Origin: Holophagae bacterium
GTDB lineage: Bacteria; Acidobacteriota; Holophagae; Acanthopleuribacterales; Acanthopleuribacteraceae
NCBI GenBank assembly: GCA_030429565.1
Contig: JAUIFE010000013.1
Location: 124,001-188,000 of the forward strand
Direction: 5' to 3'
DNA length: 64,000 nt
Shown here: piece after piece, positions 18,722 through 26,579 of the stretch
How the letters are laid out: the number at the start of each line of letters is the position of its first letter
How positions within the stretch are numbered: position 1 is the stretch's first letter
Translations under genes and position numbers: made by a program
The notes under the pieces: generated by a model
Databases searched by the model: none
Told to the model about the DNA's origin: nothing
Seen by the model: only the letters and a program-made list of their open reading frames with translations

Positions 18722-19789
18722 ATGACCAGCGCCGTCGAAAACGAACCCCAGATCAATCCTTTACTCGCCCCGATTCGGGAAGACGAACCTACCGGCACCA
18801 ATTTGCGGTACGAGCAAATTTACGACGACATTCGCGAAGCCCAGCGCGAGGACGATCCCAATCTGCCGCAAGGTGAGTGGGAAACCGAACTCAAACGCGC
18901 CGATTGGCGGCGTGTGGCGGAACTGTGTGAAACTGCATTGTGCGATTACGCCAAAGACTTGCGCGTCGCTGCCTGGCTGGTGGAAGCGCGCATCAAACAG
19001 GCGGGACCCGCCGCCGCCGCTGAAGCCGTCGCCTTAATCGGAGCCTTGTGCGACACCTACTGGGCCGAGGTTTTTCCCCATGACGAAGATGAGGATTTTG
19101 AGGCTCGTGTCGACGTGTTTGAATGGCTCAACCGCCGCTTGCATCTCGCTGTACGGCATCATCCGCTGTTCGATCTCGACGATGTGCGCACGCTCTCGCT
19201 CGGCGACTGGGAGAAAGTGGTCGTCGCCAGGCTCGCCGACGACGGCGACAAAAACAAAACCTTCGAAATCGATCCTGCTGATTTTGACAAAGCCCTCAAA
19301 GCTGTGCCCACCCAATCCTTGATGAACCTCCGTCAAGGTTTTGACGCTTTGGCCGCCGCCGTGAATGCGTTAGAGACTCAATTAGACCAACTGATGGGAC
19401 GTGCCGCGCCCAGTTTCAAAAGCCTGCGTGAGATTTTGACGCTCATCCTGCGGCGCCTCGACGAACCGCTGGCCAAACGCAACGATGTGCCGAATGAGGA
19501 AGTTGAAAGCGACGAACCGACAGGTCCCACCGGCGACGTCTCCGTGCGCGGCGCCATCCAAAACCGTGATCAGGCGTACCAGCTCATCACCAAAATCGCC
19601 GACTTCCTCGAAGCCACCGAACCGCACAGCCCGACACCTTACCTGCTGCGGCGCGTGGCCGAGTGGGGCGGCAAGTCGTTGATGGAGTTGATGGAAGAAA
19701 CTATTACCTCGCAAGACGAACGCTCGCGTTACATGACCCACTTCTTCTTACCCAGTCCAGCGCGTGCGCCGCAAAACGACGAATGGTAG
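18722..19789 (+). CDS. tssA: T6SS assembly protein TssA (ImpA N-domain)
   Basis: TssA primes and caps sheath assembly. The 355-aa product begins with the ImpA_N domain: NPLLAPIREDEPTGTNLRY, then an IYDDIREAQREDDPN helix and WRRVAELCETAL...YAKDLRVAAWLVEA, all diagnostic. A middle helical bundle and a C-terminal domain with GAIQNRDQAYQLI and HSPTPYLLRRVAEWG complete it. The ATG at 18722 follows AAGGAGG, 15 bases after tssM. It is the last recognisable T6SS gene here. Confidence 0.94.
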   Translation: MTSAVENEPQINPLLAPIREDEPTGTNLRYEQIYDDIREAQREDDPNLPQGEWETELKRADWRRVAELCETALCDYAKDLRVAAWLVEARIKQAGPAAAAEAVALIGALCDTYWAEVFPHDEDEDFEARVDVFEWLNRRLHLAVRHHPLFDLDDVRTLSLGDWEKVVVARLADDGDKNKTFEIDPADFDKALKAVPTQSLMNLRQGFDALAAAVNALETQLDQLMGRAAPSFKSLREILTLILRRLDEPLAKRNDVPNEEVESDEPTGPTGDVSVRGAIQNRDQAYQLITKIADFLEATEPHSPTPYLLRRVAEWGGKSLMELMEETITSQDERSRYMTHFFLPSPARAPQNDEW

Positions 19790-19849
19790 GGCCTGTAATC
19801 CTGTCGTGATCGTGTTGTAATAGCGCCATCATCGCCAGGAGTTGACCCC

Positions 19850-20314
19850 ATGGAATTAACCTATCGCCGTGCTAATTATGCCGACGTTCCCGCGATTGTC
19901 GCCATGCTCGCCGACGACAAACTAGGCGGGCAGCGTGAGGCCTTCGCCGATCCGCTGCCCGACGTCTATTATGCCGCCTTTGCTCGCATCGACGCCGACC
20001 CCAACAATCTGCTCGTGGTCGCCCTCGCCGAGGAGCGCATCGTCGGCACCTTGCAGCTCACGTTTATTCCCTACCTGACCTTCAAAGGCGGCACGCGCGC
20101 CCAAATCGAGGCCGTCCGCGTTCACCGCGATTTTCGCGGGCAGGGTCTCGGTCGTCGCTTTTTTGAGTGGGCCATTGCCTGCGCCAAAGAACGCGACTGC
20201 CATGTGGTGCAACTCACCACCAATAAAGAGCGCGACCGCGCCCGTGATTTCTACGATGCCTTGGGTTTTGAAGCCTCCCACGATGGTATGAAGCTCTATC
20301 TGAAACCCTGGTGA
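19850..20314 (+). CDS. GNAT-family N-acetyltransferase
   Basis: The 154-aa protein has the single-domain GNAT layout. An N-terminal strand-helix is followed by the central strand pair (NNLLVVALAEERIVGTLQLTF). The acetyl-CoA pyrophosphate loop is clear: VHRDFRGQGLGRRFFEW, with the R-x-x-G-Q-G-L-G signature. A C-terminal strand carries HVVQLTTNKERDRARDFYDALGF. Substrate is unknown; the family acetylates amines on small molecules or proteins. It follows tssA by 60 bases and has its own ribosome site (CAGGAGTT), so cotranscription is possible but not required for its role. Confidence 0.9.
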   Translation: MELTYRRANYADVPAIVAMLADDKLGGQREAFADPLPDVYYAAFARIDADPNNLLVVALAEERIVGTLQLTFIPYLTFKGGTRAQIEAVRVHRDFRGQGLGRRFFEWAIACAKERDCHVVQLTTNKERDRARDFYDALGFEASHDGMKLYLKPW

Positions 20315-20418
20315 CACAACGCTGTTGCCCTTCATAAGTAAATCTTGCCGTTCACCCACTTGTCGCCAACACGACCGTCCCTTTTCCTGTTTGCCTCCTA
20401 CCGCCGTGTCATTGCTGC

Positions 20419-21870
20419 TCAGTCCTCGTTGGTTAAAGCCGCCGTCGTTGCCGCTGTTTCAAAGTCGTCCGCGTAGATCAGTTGTCCTTGGCCGTCGTAC
20501 AAACGCACCCAATCGAGCGCACCCGTGCCGTAGAAGCGGAACTGCATTCCCTTAATGCGCCCCGCCGGCACACCGCTTTGGTGGCGATGTAGTTCGCGGT
20601 CATCCACCAAAATGCGTGTATCGCCCGCCTTGGCCGTCAGCGTGAGCGTGCGCCAGTCGGAAAGATCGCAACCGAAGGCGCTCATATCATGCTCTTTGCC
20701 CGTCAGTCGTTGGTCCGGCAACAACAGCGTCATATCGCTGACACAACCCGCGTAGGCCAGGGGAATCAGGAAAAACTCGTTTTCGCACAGTAGGAACAAT
20801 TGGCTTTTCTGGCAAGTTAAGCCGCCGTCTTCGAGCCGATTGCGCAGGCGCGCCTCCAGACGGAAATCGTCACCCGTGACTGCGCCGAAGTCGCGTACAT
20901 TGTAATAACTCACCCAGTATTTGTTTTTCGAAAGGTCCAGGCGTGCGTCGGCCAACAGTTGCGGTGCCGCATGTAATACGCCGTTGTTGCGGATTTTGTC
21001 GACCGGTAGGTAGAAGGGAATGGTGTCGTAAATGTCGTAACGGGCCAGCGGTAACCAATCGTCGGTGGTGATGTGAACGCGGCGGTCGGCGACGATGCGT
21101 TCATCGACGAGCAATCGCGCGCGGTGGAAACCTGGCAAGTAGTACACCGCCGAATGGTGCTTTTGCGACGGGTTGAGCTGGACCCGTTCCGCCTGGTTCC
21201 AAGATTGTTGAATGTGAACTTGTTGATCGTTTAATTGGCTCAAATCGAAATCGAAAATCACCGTGTTGGGTAAGCCGGTTTGCACCGTTGTGCGGTGCGA
21301 AAAGGGAATGCTCGGTAAGGGGGGCGCCACATTCGAGCCCGCTGGATTGTGGGAAAACAAGGTAAACAGCAGCAGCACCGCGATTCCAGCCGCCAGGGCC
21401 GAGCCTAGCCAGGTTAAACCACCGACCTTAAATTTTGGTGCCTGCGCGGGGGCTGTTTCTAACCGTGCCGCTTCGCTGTTCGTTTCAGCCGCCGTGCTTG
21501 GGGTCGCTTGCGTGACGGCAACCTTGACCTGCACCAGTTCTTCGACGTTGGCTTCGGGCGCTGTTTTCGTCTCCGTCGCCGACCTTTCGTCCTCTACCAC
21601 CAACTGTTCTTGCTGCAATTGGTGCCAGCCTTCAAAACCGGCGAATTTGGCCAGCGCCTCCAGGGTCGAAGGATGCGGTGTTGCCGCGTAATTGGGTTTC
21701 CACAAACGGCGTAGCGTCGACAAACTGATCGAAATCTCGGTTTCCTCAAAGATCAATTTGCTAAGGCACTCGTAATCCCGTTGTTTCCAATCGGCCGACG
21801 GACCCCAGGTCAGTTTTTCTTCAATGGTTTGTTTGCAGTGATGCAGCAGGTCGTGGAGTGGAATCGGCAT
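20419..21870 (-). CDS. Membrane-spanning HTH regulator with extracytoplasmic sensor (Bacteroidota-like)
   Basis: The 483-aa protein has an N-terminal helical DNA-binding-like region (residues 1-85). It resembles a family known in Bacteroidota (pattern KLTWGPSADWKQRDYECLS... LSTLRRLWK...PSTLEALAKFAGF). A low-complexity linker and one membrane helix (about 154-173) follow. The outer part has a PKD-like segment (GLPNTVIFDFDL, IQQSWN, VYYLPGFHRARLLVD) and a concanavalin-like beta sandwich. This layout suggests a one-component membrane regulator sensing a polymer or sugar outside, which is inference. The start is the ATG at 21870 behind AGGACG; the frame extends to a TTG at 21931-21933 with no good site. 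It is divergent from the secreted beta-sandwich gene at 22142. Confidence 0.75.
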   Translation of the reverse strand: MPIPLHDLLHHCKQTIEEKLTWGPSADWKQRDYECLSKLIFEETEISISLSTLRRLWKPNYAATPHPSTLEALAKFAGFEGWHQLQQEQLVVEDERSATETKTAPEANVEELVQVKVAVTQATPSTAAETNSEAARLETAPAQAPKFKVGGLTWLGSALAAGIAVLLLFTLFSHNPAGSNVAPPLPSIPFSHRTTVQTGLPNTVIFDFDLSQLNDQQVHIQQSWNQAERVQLNPSQKHHSAVYYLPGFHRARLLVDERIVADRRVHITTDDWLPLARYDIYDTIPFYLPVDKIRNNGVLHAAPQLLADARLDLSKNKYWVSYYNVRDFGAVTGDDFRLEARLRNRLEDGGLTCQKSQLFLLCENEFFLIPLAYAGCVSDMTLLLPDQRLTGKEHDMSAFGCDLSDWRTLTLTAKAGDTRILVDDRELHRHQSGVPAGRIKGMQFRFYGTGALDWVRLYDGQGQLIYADDFETAATTAALTNED

Positions 21871-22141
21871 AAAAATCGTCCTGATTGGCATTTGGTTGAT
21901 AAATGAACGGTATTTGAACGGGTTTGTTTTCAATCGCTTACGTAAGCTTCTACAAAACGAGACAGCGAATTTCTCGCTTACCCAAATTCTAACATCCAGT
22001 CGGAGATTTCAAGTGCGCGGTTCAAAAAAGTTCCCGAAGTTAGCTGGGGTGTCGTCGGCTCGGCGCCTGCCTCTAGCTTTTCTATCGGCTGCTTTGACAC
22101 CAACCCGCACCCCGGATTGCAACCCATAAGGAGGAACAAGG

Positions 22142-23212
22142 ATGAAACGGTTAACACTTGTGTTGGCGATGATGGTAATGGTTGTGGGTGCGCCCCTGTG
22201 GGCCGCCGATGTGCCCATGGAAGAAGCTTATTGGGAGGGACCCGAGGCGACCTTTATGCCTTTTATGGGTCGCCCGGCGATGACCGGTTTTGCCATGCTT
22301 AAGGACGGTGAGCTGCGCGACGGCCGTATTGAAGTCGACCTCGCCGCTACCGGCGAACGCGGTTACCCCGGTGTTCTCTTTCACATTGCCGGTAAAGGTG
22401 AATACGAAACCGTTTACGTGCGACCCCACAAAAGTAACCTGCCCGACACCGCCCAATACGCGCCTTCCATTAAAGGTATGGTCGCCTGGCAACTCTACGC
22501 CGGCGAAGGTTACACCGCCCGCGCTTTACTGCCCAAAATGCAGTGGATGAAGTTGGTACTCGAAATTCGCGGCCGCTGGGCTGACTTTTACATCGACGGC
22601 CAACACATCATGAAAATGCCGCTCAAGCACCAGGGCGGTGGCAGCGGCATTGCCCTGAACGCCTACCCCTTGGGTCAAGCCTGGTACTCCAATTTCAAGT
22701 TCACCCCGAGTGACAATGTCAAAGTGGAACCGGCCCAGGTTGAAGCAATCGCCGACGGCACCGTGCTCGATTGGGAACTTTCACCGCTGTTGGACACCGA
22801 AACCCTAAATGCCGAAGTTTATCCCGGCAAGTCCGCTGCTGACACCTGGACCAAGGTCAAAGCCGAAGGCCCCGGTTTTGTGAACATTTCCAAGGTTCAC
22901 GCCAAAAACAAACGTTGGAACACCGTTTTGGCGCGGGCCACCGTCAACGCCGATCGCAACAAAAGGGTCAAACTCAGCTTGGGCTATAGCGACCGCGTTG
23001 ACGTTTGGGTGAACGGCCAAAAAGTGTTCCATGGCAACGACGAGTTCTTGTCCCATGATGACACCTTCCTCGGCATCGTCGGTCTCAATGACAGCGTTTA
23101 CGTCGACCTCAAAAAAGGCGAAAACGAGATTATGACCATGGTGCACGAGCGTTTCGGTGGCTGGGCTGTGTGGGCTCATATTGAAGAGCTCAGCCAAGAC
23201 GCCGTGCGTTAA
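22142..23212 (+). CDS. Secreted beta-sandwich (LamG/DUF1080-like) protein
   Basis: The 356-aa protein has a clear signal peptide (MKRLTLVLAMMVMVVGAPLWA, cut before ADVP). Residues about 30-200 look like a concanavalin/LamG-type sandwich (GRIEVDLAATGERGYPGVLFHI, WMKLVLEIRGRWADFYIDG). Residues about 205-350 look like a jelly-roll or galactose-binding domain (RVDVWVNGQKVFHG, VDLKKGENEIMTMVHERFGGWAVWAHIE). No catalytic motif was recognised. The ribosome site AAGGAGG is strong. It is divergent from a membrane regulator whose outer domain has the same fold class, so the two may act on the same ligand (inference). Confidence 0.8.
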   Translation: MKRLTLVLAMMVMVVGAPLWAADVPMEEAYWEGPEATFMPFMGRPAMTGFAMLKDGELRDGRIEVDLAATGERGYPGVLFHIAGKGEYETVYVRPHKSNLPDTAQYAPSIKGMVAWQLYAGEGYTARALLPKMQWMKLVLEIRGRWADFYIDGQHIMKMPLKHQGGGSGIALNAYPLGQAWYSNFKFTPSDNVKVEPAQVEAIADGTVLDWELSPLLDTETLNAEVYPGKSAADTWTKVKAEGPGFVNISKVHAKNKRWNTVLARATVNADRNKRVKLSLGYSDRVDVWVNGQKVFHGNDEFLSHDDTFLGIVGLNDSVYVDLKKGENEIMTMVHERFGGWAVWAHIEELSQDAVR

Positions 23213-23346
23213 GTCTTGCCATCGGTTTTATCGTTCTCAGGAGTCCATCGCTCCAGTTTTTGGCTGTGCCGTCCCGGCCTGGGGAGGGCGGTGGCGGTAC
23301 AGCCCTTTTTTCACAAATTCATTCGCGCTCTCCAAGGCGAAATTTG

Positions 23347-23386
23347 GGACCCGATGGTCGGGCGCGACCGTCGGGTCCGTTTTTTA
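23347..23386 (+). terminator. Intrinsic terminator between convergent genes
   Basis: GGACCCGATGGTCG (23347-23360) pairs with CGACCGTCGGGTCC (23365-23378) with one G-U pair, and is followed by G and six T. It is oriented to end transcripts of the secreted protein gene at 22142. The hairpin also lies at the end of the convergent peptidase gene, so it may block read-through from both sides. Confidence 0.9.
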
Positions 23387-24394
23387 TTGTCTTTTGGGCA
23401 GGCAACAGCGTTTGTATTTATCACCGCTACCACAAGGACAGGGATCGTTGCGGCCCAACTGCTTGCGCCGCAGTAAGCGATATTCTTCATCCAATAGACC
23501 CAGCGTGTCTTGGCGGTAAATTTTAGCGAGCTTGGCGTACACGCGTGGGTGATCTTCGGCCAGCCGTTGCGGGTTCTCAAAAAAGTACTCGGTGGTGACC
23601 GCCAGGAATTCTTGGTCGTTGGTTTTGCTGTAGGGATCGATCGCGCCGCGACCCGCGCTTTTTTCGGCAATTTTTTCCTGCATCAAGCTGCGCCAGGGGG
23701 CGATCAGGTCGGCCGGCAGCGCACCGGCCACGCCGTCGATGCTGCCGTCGCGTTTGTCGACCATGTGTGCGAATTCGTGAATGCCCACATTGCGGCGGTC
23801 GTGCGGATTGGCAAAACCCGCCACCAGCGCCGGTGCCGACAGAATCACCACGCCGTTGTTGAGCGCGCCGTGGACCATGCCGAGAATGCGGGCGTCTTCG
23901 CCGCCCTCAGCCTGGTAATCGCTGTTGAAGGTCGCCGGGTAGAGCAGGACTTCGCTCAGGTATTCGTATTCCCAGCGGGGAAACCCCATGATGGGAATCA
24001 CCGCCGAGGCCGCTACCAAAACGCGGTGCAAGTCGGTGACGGTCACGTCGACGCCGGCGATCGGCGTTTCATCCAGAAACACTTGCACCAAACGGCAAAA
24101 TCGCGTTTGGTCGGCCGGTTCCAGGCAGTTGTAATAAGCGACGTGCTGTTCCAGCAGGGCCCGGTATGGGGCGGGGAAGGGTTGGCGCAGGAGGAGCAGA
24201 CGGCGACGTGCTTTGGCGGTGAAGAGGCGGTAACAGGCGAAGGCGAGTAACGCGCCGGTGACGGCAACCGCCATCGCTGCAAAAGGTGTTTGGCGTAGCA
24301 GCGCCGCAATCACCAGCCCGACCGCGAGCGGGAGCGCCGCCAATCGCAGCGACTGCGCGCGTATTTCACTAAAACGTTGGGCATCAACCAGCAC
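23384..24394 (-). CDS. mtfA: MtfA-like zinc metallopeptidase (M90) with SEC-C tail
   Basis: MtfA (Mlc titration factor A) is a cytoplasmic zinc aminopeptidase that in enterobacteria affects glucose uptake by binding Mlc. The 336-aa product has hydrophobic segments near the N-terminus (about residues 20-55), the FPRWEYEYL block, then the zinc site HEFAH (His206 to His210) with MVDKRDGSIDGV after it. It ends with a SEC-C zinc motif (NDPCPCGSGDKYKRCC, about 316-332), which is not part of classical MtfA. The GTG at 24394 is preferred because GGTGGAGG precedes it; the frame opens further to 24430. The membrane segments and SEC-C suggest a membrane-linked protein quality role (inference). Confidence 0.85.
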   Translation of the reverse strand: MLVDAQRFSEIRAQSLRLAALPLAVGLVIAALLRQTPFAAMAVAVTGALLAFACYRLFTAKARRRLLLLRQPFPAPYRALLEQHVAYYNCLEPADQTRFCRLVQVFLDETPIAGVDVTVTDLHRVLVAASAVIPIMGFPRWEYEYLSEVLLYPATFNSDYQAEGGEDARILGMVHGALNNGVVILSAPALVAGFANPHDRRNVGIHEFAHMVDKRDGSIDGVAGALPADLIAPWRSLMQEKIAEKSAGRGAIDPYSKTNDQEFLAVTTEYFFENPQRLAEDHPRVYAKLAKIYRQDTLGLLDEEYRLLRRKQLGRNDPCPCGSGDKYKRCCLPKRQ

Positions 24395-24430
24395 GGGCAC
24401 CTCCACCACGAAAAACCCGTATCTTAGCAC

Positions 24431-24751
24431 TCAATCGCCGCGCAGGGCCGCGCTTACCGAATGCAGTGTTTTTCGAGTGCCGCGCGCATAGGCGCCTACC
24501 GCTTATTGGTAATTACGACGAGCATTTTTACGAGACATTGCTGCCAAACAGATTGTGTGATTTCGCCGGCGAGAATCGCTCATTTCAGACAACACAACCC
24601 GGTAAACGCCAAGGTTATTGGATCCATGGTGACGGTGAAGGTGCAATTCCCGCCATCGTCGACACTGACGAAATCTACACGTGGGTCAAACCCGGCACCA
24701 GCATGCCTGACGATGTTTTGTAGGACAGGTGATGCTTGCAGAATGCATTGA
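24431..24751. other. Intergenic stretch upstream of mtfA-like gene, no supported gene
   Basis: Two overlapping frames of 85 and 96 codons on the plus strand have no ribosome site, no recognisable family and uneven codon use. The DNA becomes AT-richer here and marks the edge of the accessory island that follows. The region should hold the promoter of the mtfA-like gene, but no convincing -35/-10 pair was found. Confidence 0.4.
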
Positions 24752-25015
24752 TCAGGATCTCTTTTTCTCCTTTAAGCGGCGTCGTACCAACAACTTGAAA
24801 CCGGTATCCTTCCAGTTCCTGATGATGTCGTGATCAGGAGCCAGGCGCTCGTGGACATAAAACATCAGCATTTGCTGGATGATGGGCATGAGTTCTTCTT
24901 CGAGAGGCCGGAACCCTATACCTTGATATTCCAAGTTGGGTTGGAATTGGACGAAAGTATTGTGGTTGCTAGAAAGAGAACATAGTAAAAAAAGAAAAAG
25001 CGGTTTTGACATCAT
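24752..25015 (-). pseudogene. Truncated paralogue of the candidate immunity gene
   Basis: The 87-aa frame aligns with the first half of the intact 143-aa gene at 26139-26570. Shared features include VQFQPN versus IHFQPN, EEELMPIIQQMLMFYV versus EEIIPIIQQKLMSYV, and LAPDHDIIRNWKDTGF versus LGADHNVIKNWDGYWF. The homology stops at about residue 73 and the frame ends in an unrelated Arg/Lys-rich tail. It has the best signal-like N-terminus of the group (K4 then PLFLFLLC). A scrap resembling the toxin C-terminus (codons for PEQRGH) lies just upstream at 25022-25044, so it looks like a leftover toxin-immunity junction. Confidence 0.7.
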
Positions 25016-25180
25016 TCCTGCCTCGTGACCTCTTTGTTCAGGTAGGGAAGTGAACTGACCTTACTCCATTCTTGGGTGATGATCTTTGTTCGGGAATTAT
25101 AACGATAATCATGTTACTTATGTCCGCTGGCTTTTTCTTTGGTTGTTGAATTATACCTAAAAGGCGCGAAACGGGTGAGT

Positions 25181-25235
25181 GATTTTGATTGCTAGGTTGA
25201 AATAATAGTAGGGAAAGAAAAAGAATTTATTGCAT
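25181..25235 (-). pseudogene. 5' fragment of an immunity gene copy
   Basis: Reading down from the ATG at 25235, about 55 bases match the start of the intact immunity gene (the FLFLF...LLFQP...NQN coding stretch). Codon 3 is TAA instead of GAA, and similarity ends near 25180. It is a dead remnant from an earlier duplication. Confidence 0.65.
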
Positions 25236-25244
25236 GTTGTATAG

Positions 25245-25330
25245 CTGGTGGCTTCGTTGTTCGGGGGTGCTGTGTTCTTCGCTTAGTTTATTTTCGGTTA
25301 CGTGTCTGTTTTTAAGGTTCCTTAAGCCAA
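25245..25330 (-). pseudogene. Remnant of RHS toxin C-terminal tail, copy 1
   Basis: The sequence matches the last codons of the 3321-aa RHS gene (the coding stretch for HVTEN...EEHSIPE..SH at 26580-26660). The stop position is CAG instead of TAG and the frame is broken upstream. It sits directly in front of the immunity 5' fragment, in the same order as the living toxin-immunity pair. Confidence 0.65.
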
Positions 25331-25469
25331 TGACTCCCGTACTCTCACGCCGAAGGAGCATAGTCGGCTTGATCCAATAAACGCTTGGCTGGGATTGTTC
25401 CTGGCTTATTAAAACAAAAACCGGCTATAAGTCCTACGGGTGTGAGCACCGTTTGTTTAACGCTCATAT
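25331..25469 (-). repeat. Spacer repeat, copy 1 (about 140 bp, partner at 26000-26138)
   Basis: From TGACTCCCGT at 25331 onward the sequence is nearly identical to that from 26000, at a constant offset of 669 bases. It includes the marker CGCCGAAGGAGCATAGTCGG and an AAAACAAAAACCGG stretch. On the minus strand it lies between the end of one immunity copy and the next toxin-tail remnant. The conservation, higher than in the neighbouring broken genes, suggests recent duplication or a selected element. Confidence 0.8.
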
Positions 25470-25903
25470 TTAACGAATGCTTAGCCAACTAAATGCCAAA
25501 GTTTCAGGATCTATATAGACCGCAAAGAAATCTTCACTATGGTGAGAAACCTTCACCATCCTTGTGCGAAGATTGAGCGGGTAGTTCTACTACATCGGAT
25601 TCTGCAGTCTCAAGTAAAAACTCTCCAGAATAAGCGTTAACAATAATTCATTTTATTCCATCTCTTTGCGTTAGTCCATAAACTTGAAACCAGTAACCTT
25701 TCCAGTTTTTGATGACATTGTGGTCAGCGCCAAGCTGATCCTGAACATAGGACATGAGCTTTTGCTGAATGATGGGAATGATGTCTTTTTACAACCATCC
25801 AATATCCCACTTTTTGGAATCGCGAATTAGGCTGGAAATGGATGAAAGCGTTTTGATTGTTAGTTTGGAATAACAGAAGGAAAAGAAAAAGAAATTCTTG
25901 CAT
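25470..25903 (-). pseudogene. Full-length but broken immunity gene copy
   Basis: This copy aligns end to end with the intact gene at 26139-26570. It starts with the same MQEFLFLF coding sequence at 25903. An extra base after the codons for YWMV shifts the frame, and the Trp codon of KWIIV has become TGA. It is therefore a pseudogene, though most bases are unchanged, which points to recent loss. Confidence 0.85.
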
Positions 25904-25912
25904 GTTGTAGAC

Positions 25913-25999
25913 CTAGTGGCTTCTTTGTTCGGGGATGCTGTGTTCTTCGCTTGATTTGTTTTCGGTTATGTGTCCGTTTTTTTAAGTTCCTGAAACCAG
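25913..25999 (-). pseudogene. Remnant of RHS toxin C-terminal tail, copy 2
   Basis: Codons before the TAG at 25913-25915 read EEHSIPEQRSH, matching the living toxin end (EEHSIPERRSH). Upstream similarity fades and an in-frame stop appears after about 20 codons. The broken immunity gene starts 9 bases further on, copying the spacing of the active pair. Confidence 0.75.
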
Positions 26000-26138
26000 T
26001 GACTCCCGTATTCTCACGCCGAAGGAGCATAGTCGGCTTGATCTAATAAAAGCTGGCTGGGATTGTTCCTGGCTTATTAAAACAAAAACCGGCCTACAAG
26101 TCCTACGGGTGTGAGCACCGTTTGTTTAATGCTCGCAT
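26000..26138 (-). repeat. Spacer repeat, copy 2 (partner at 25331-25469)
   Basis: Direct repeat partner of 25331-25469 at an offset of 669 bases, with a few substitutions. It lies right after the stop of the intact immunity gene on the minus strand. No transposase or integrase frame is associated with it. Confidence 0.8.
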
Positions 26139-26570
26139 TTAACGAATGTTTAGCCAAGTAAATGCCAAAGTTTCAGGATCCATATAGACCTTAAAGAAAG
26201 ACTCACTTTTGTGAGAAACCATCACCATCCTTGTGCGAAGATTGAGAGGGTGTTCTACTTCATCGGATTCTGCAGTCTCGAGTAAAAATTCTCTAGAATA
26301 AGCATTAACAATAATCCATTTTATTCCATCTTTTTGCGTTAGTCCATAAACTTGAAACCAGTAACCGTCCCAGTTTTTGATAACATTGTGGTCAGCACCA
26401 AGCTGATCCTGAACATAGGACATGAGCTTTTGCTGAATGATGGGAATGATTTCTTCTTTTACCATCCAGTATCCCACTTTTTGGAGTCGCGAGTTAGGTT
26501 GGAAATGGATCAAAGCGTTTGGATTGTTAGGTTGGAATAACAGAATGAAAAGAAAAAGAAATTCTTGCAT
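26139..26570 (-). CDS. Candidate immunity protein for the RHS-M91 toxin
   Basis: The 143-aa protein is not from a family I recognise. It has a hydrophobic N-terminus (FLFLFILLF) that could be a weak signal peptide, then a charged helical centre (EEIIPIIQQKLMSYVQDQLG) and a beta-rich second half (WFQVYGL, KWIIVNAYS, MVMVSHKSESFFKVYMD). Its ATG is 9 bases after the toxin stop codon, so the two are translationally coupled. Position, size, low GC and the presence of several decayed copies nearby are all typical of polymorphic-toxin immunity genes. The immunity function is inference; if the N-terminus is a signal, protection would be in the periplasm. Confidence 0.7.
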   Translation of the reverse strand: MQEFLFLFILLFQPNNPNALIHFQPNSRLQKVGYWMVKEEIIPIIQQKLMSYVQDQLGADHNVIKNWDGYWFQVYGLTQKDGIKWIIVNAYSREFLLETAESDEVEHPLNLRTRMVMVSHKSESFFKVYMDPETLAFTWLNIR

Positions 26571-26579
26571 ATTGGATAC

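Noticed and set aside
24466..24723. 85-codon plus-strand frame (part of it protein-like, with DTDEIYTWVKPGTSM)
   Set aside because: No ribosome site, no known family, overlapping frame of similar length. It may be a scrap of an older gene, but there is not enough to call it.
25331..26138. Repeat pair considered as CRISPR or insertion-sequence ends
   Set aside because: Only two long copies, with gene remnants between them, no short regular repeats, no transposase and no terminal inverted repeats.
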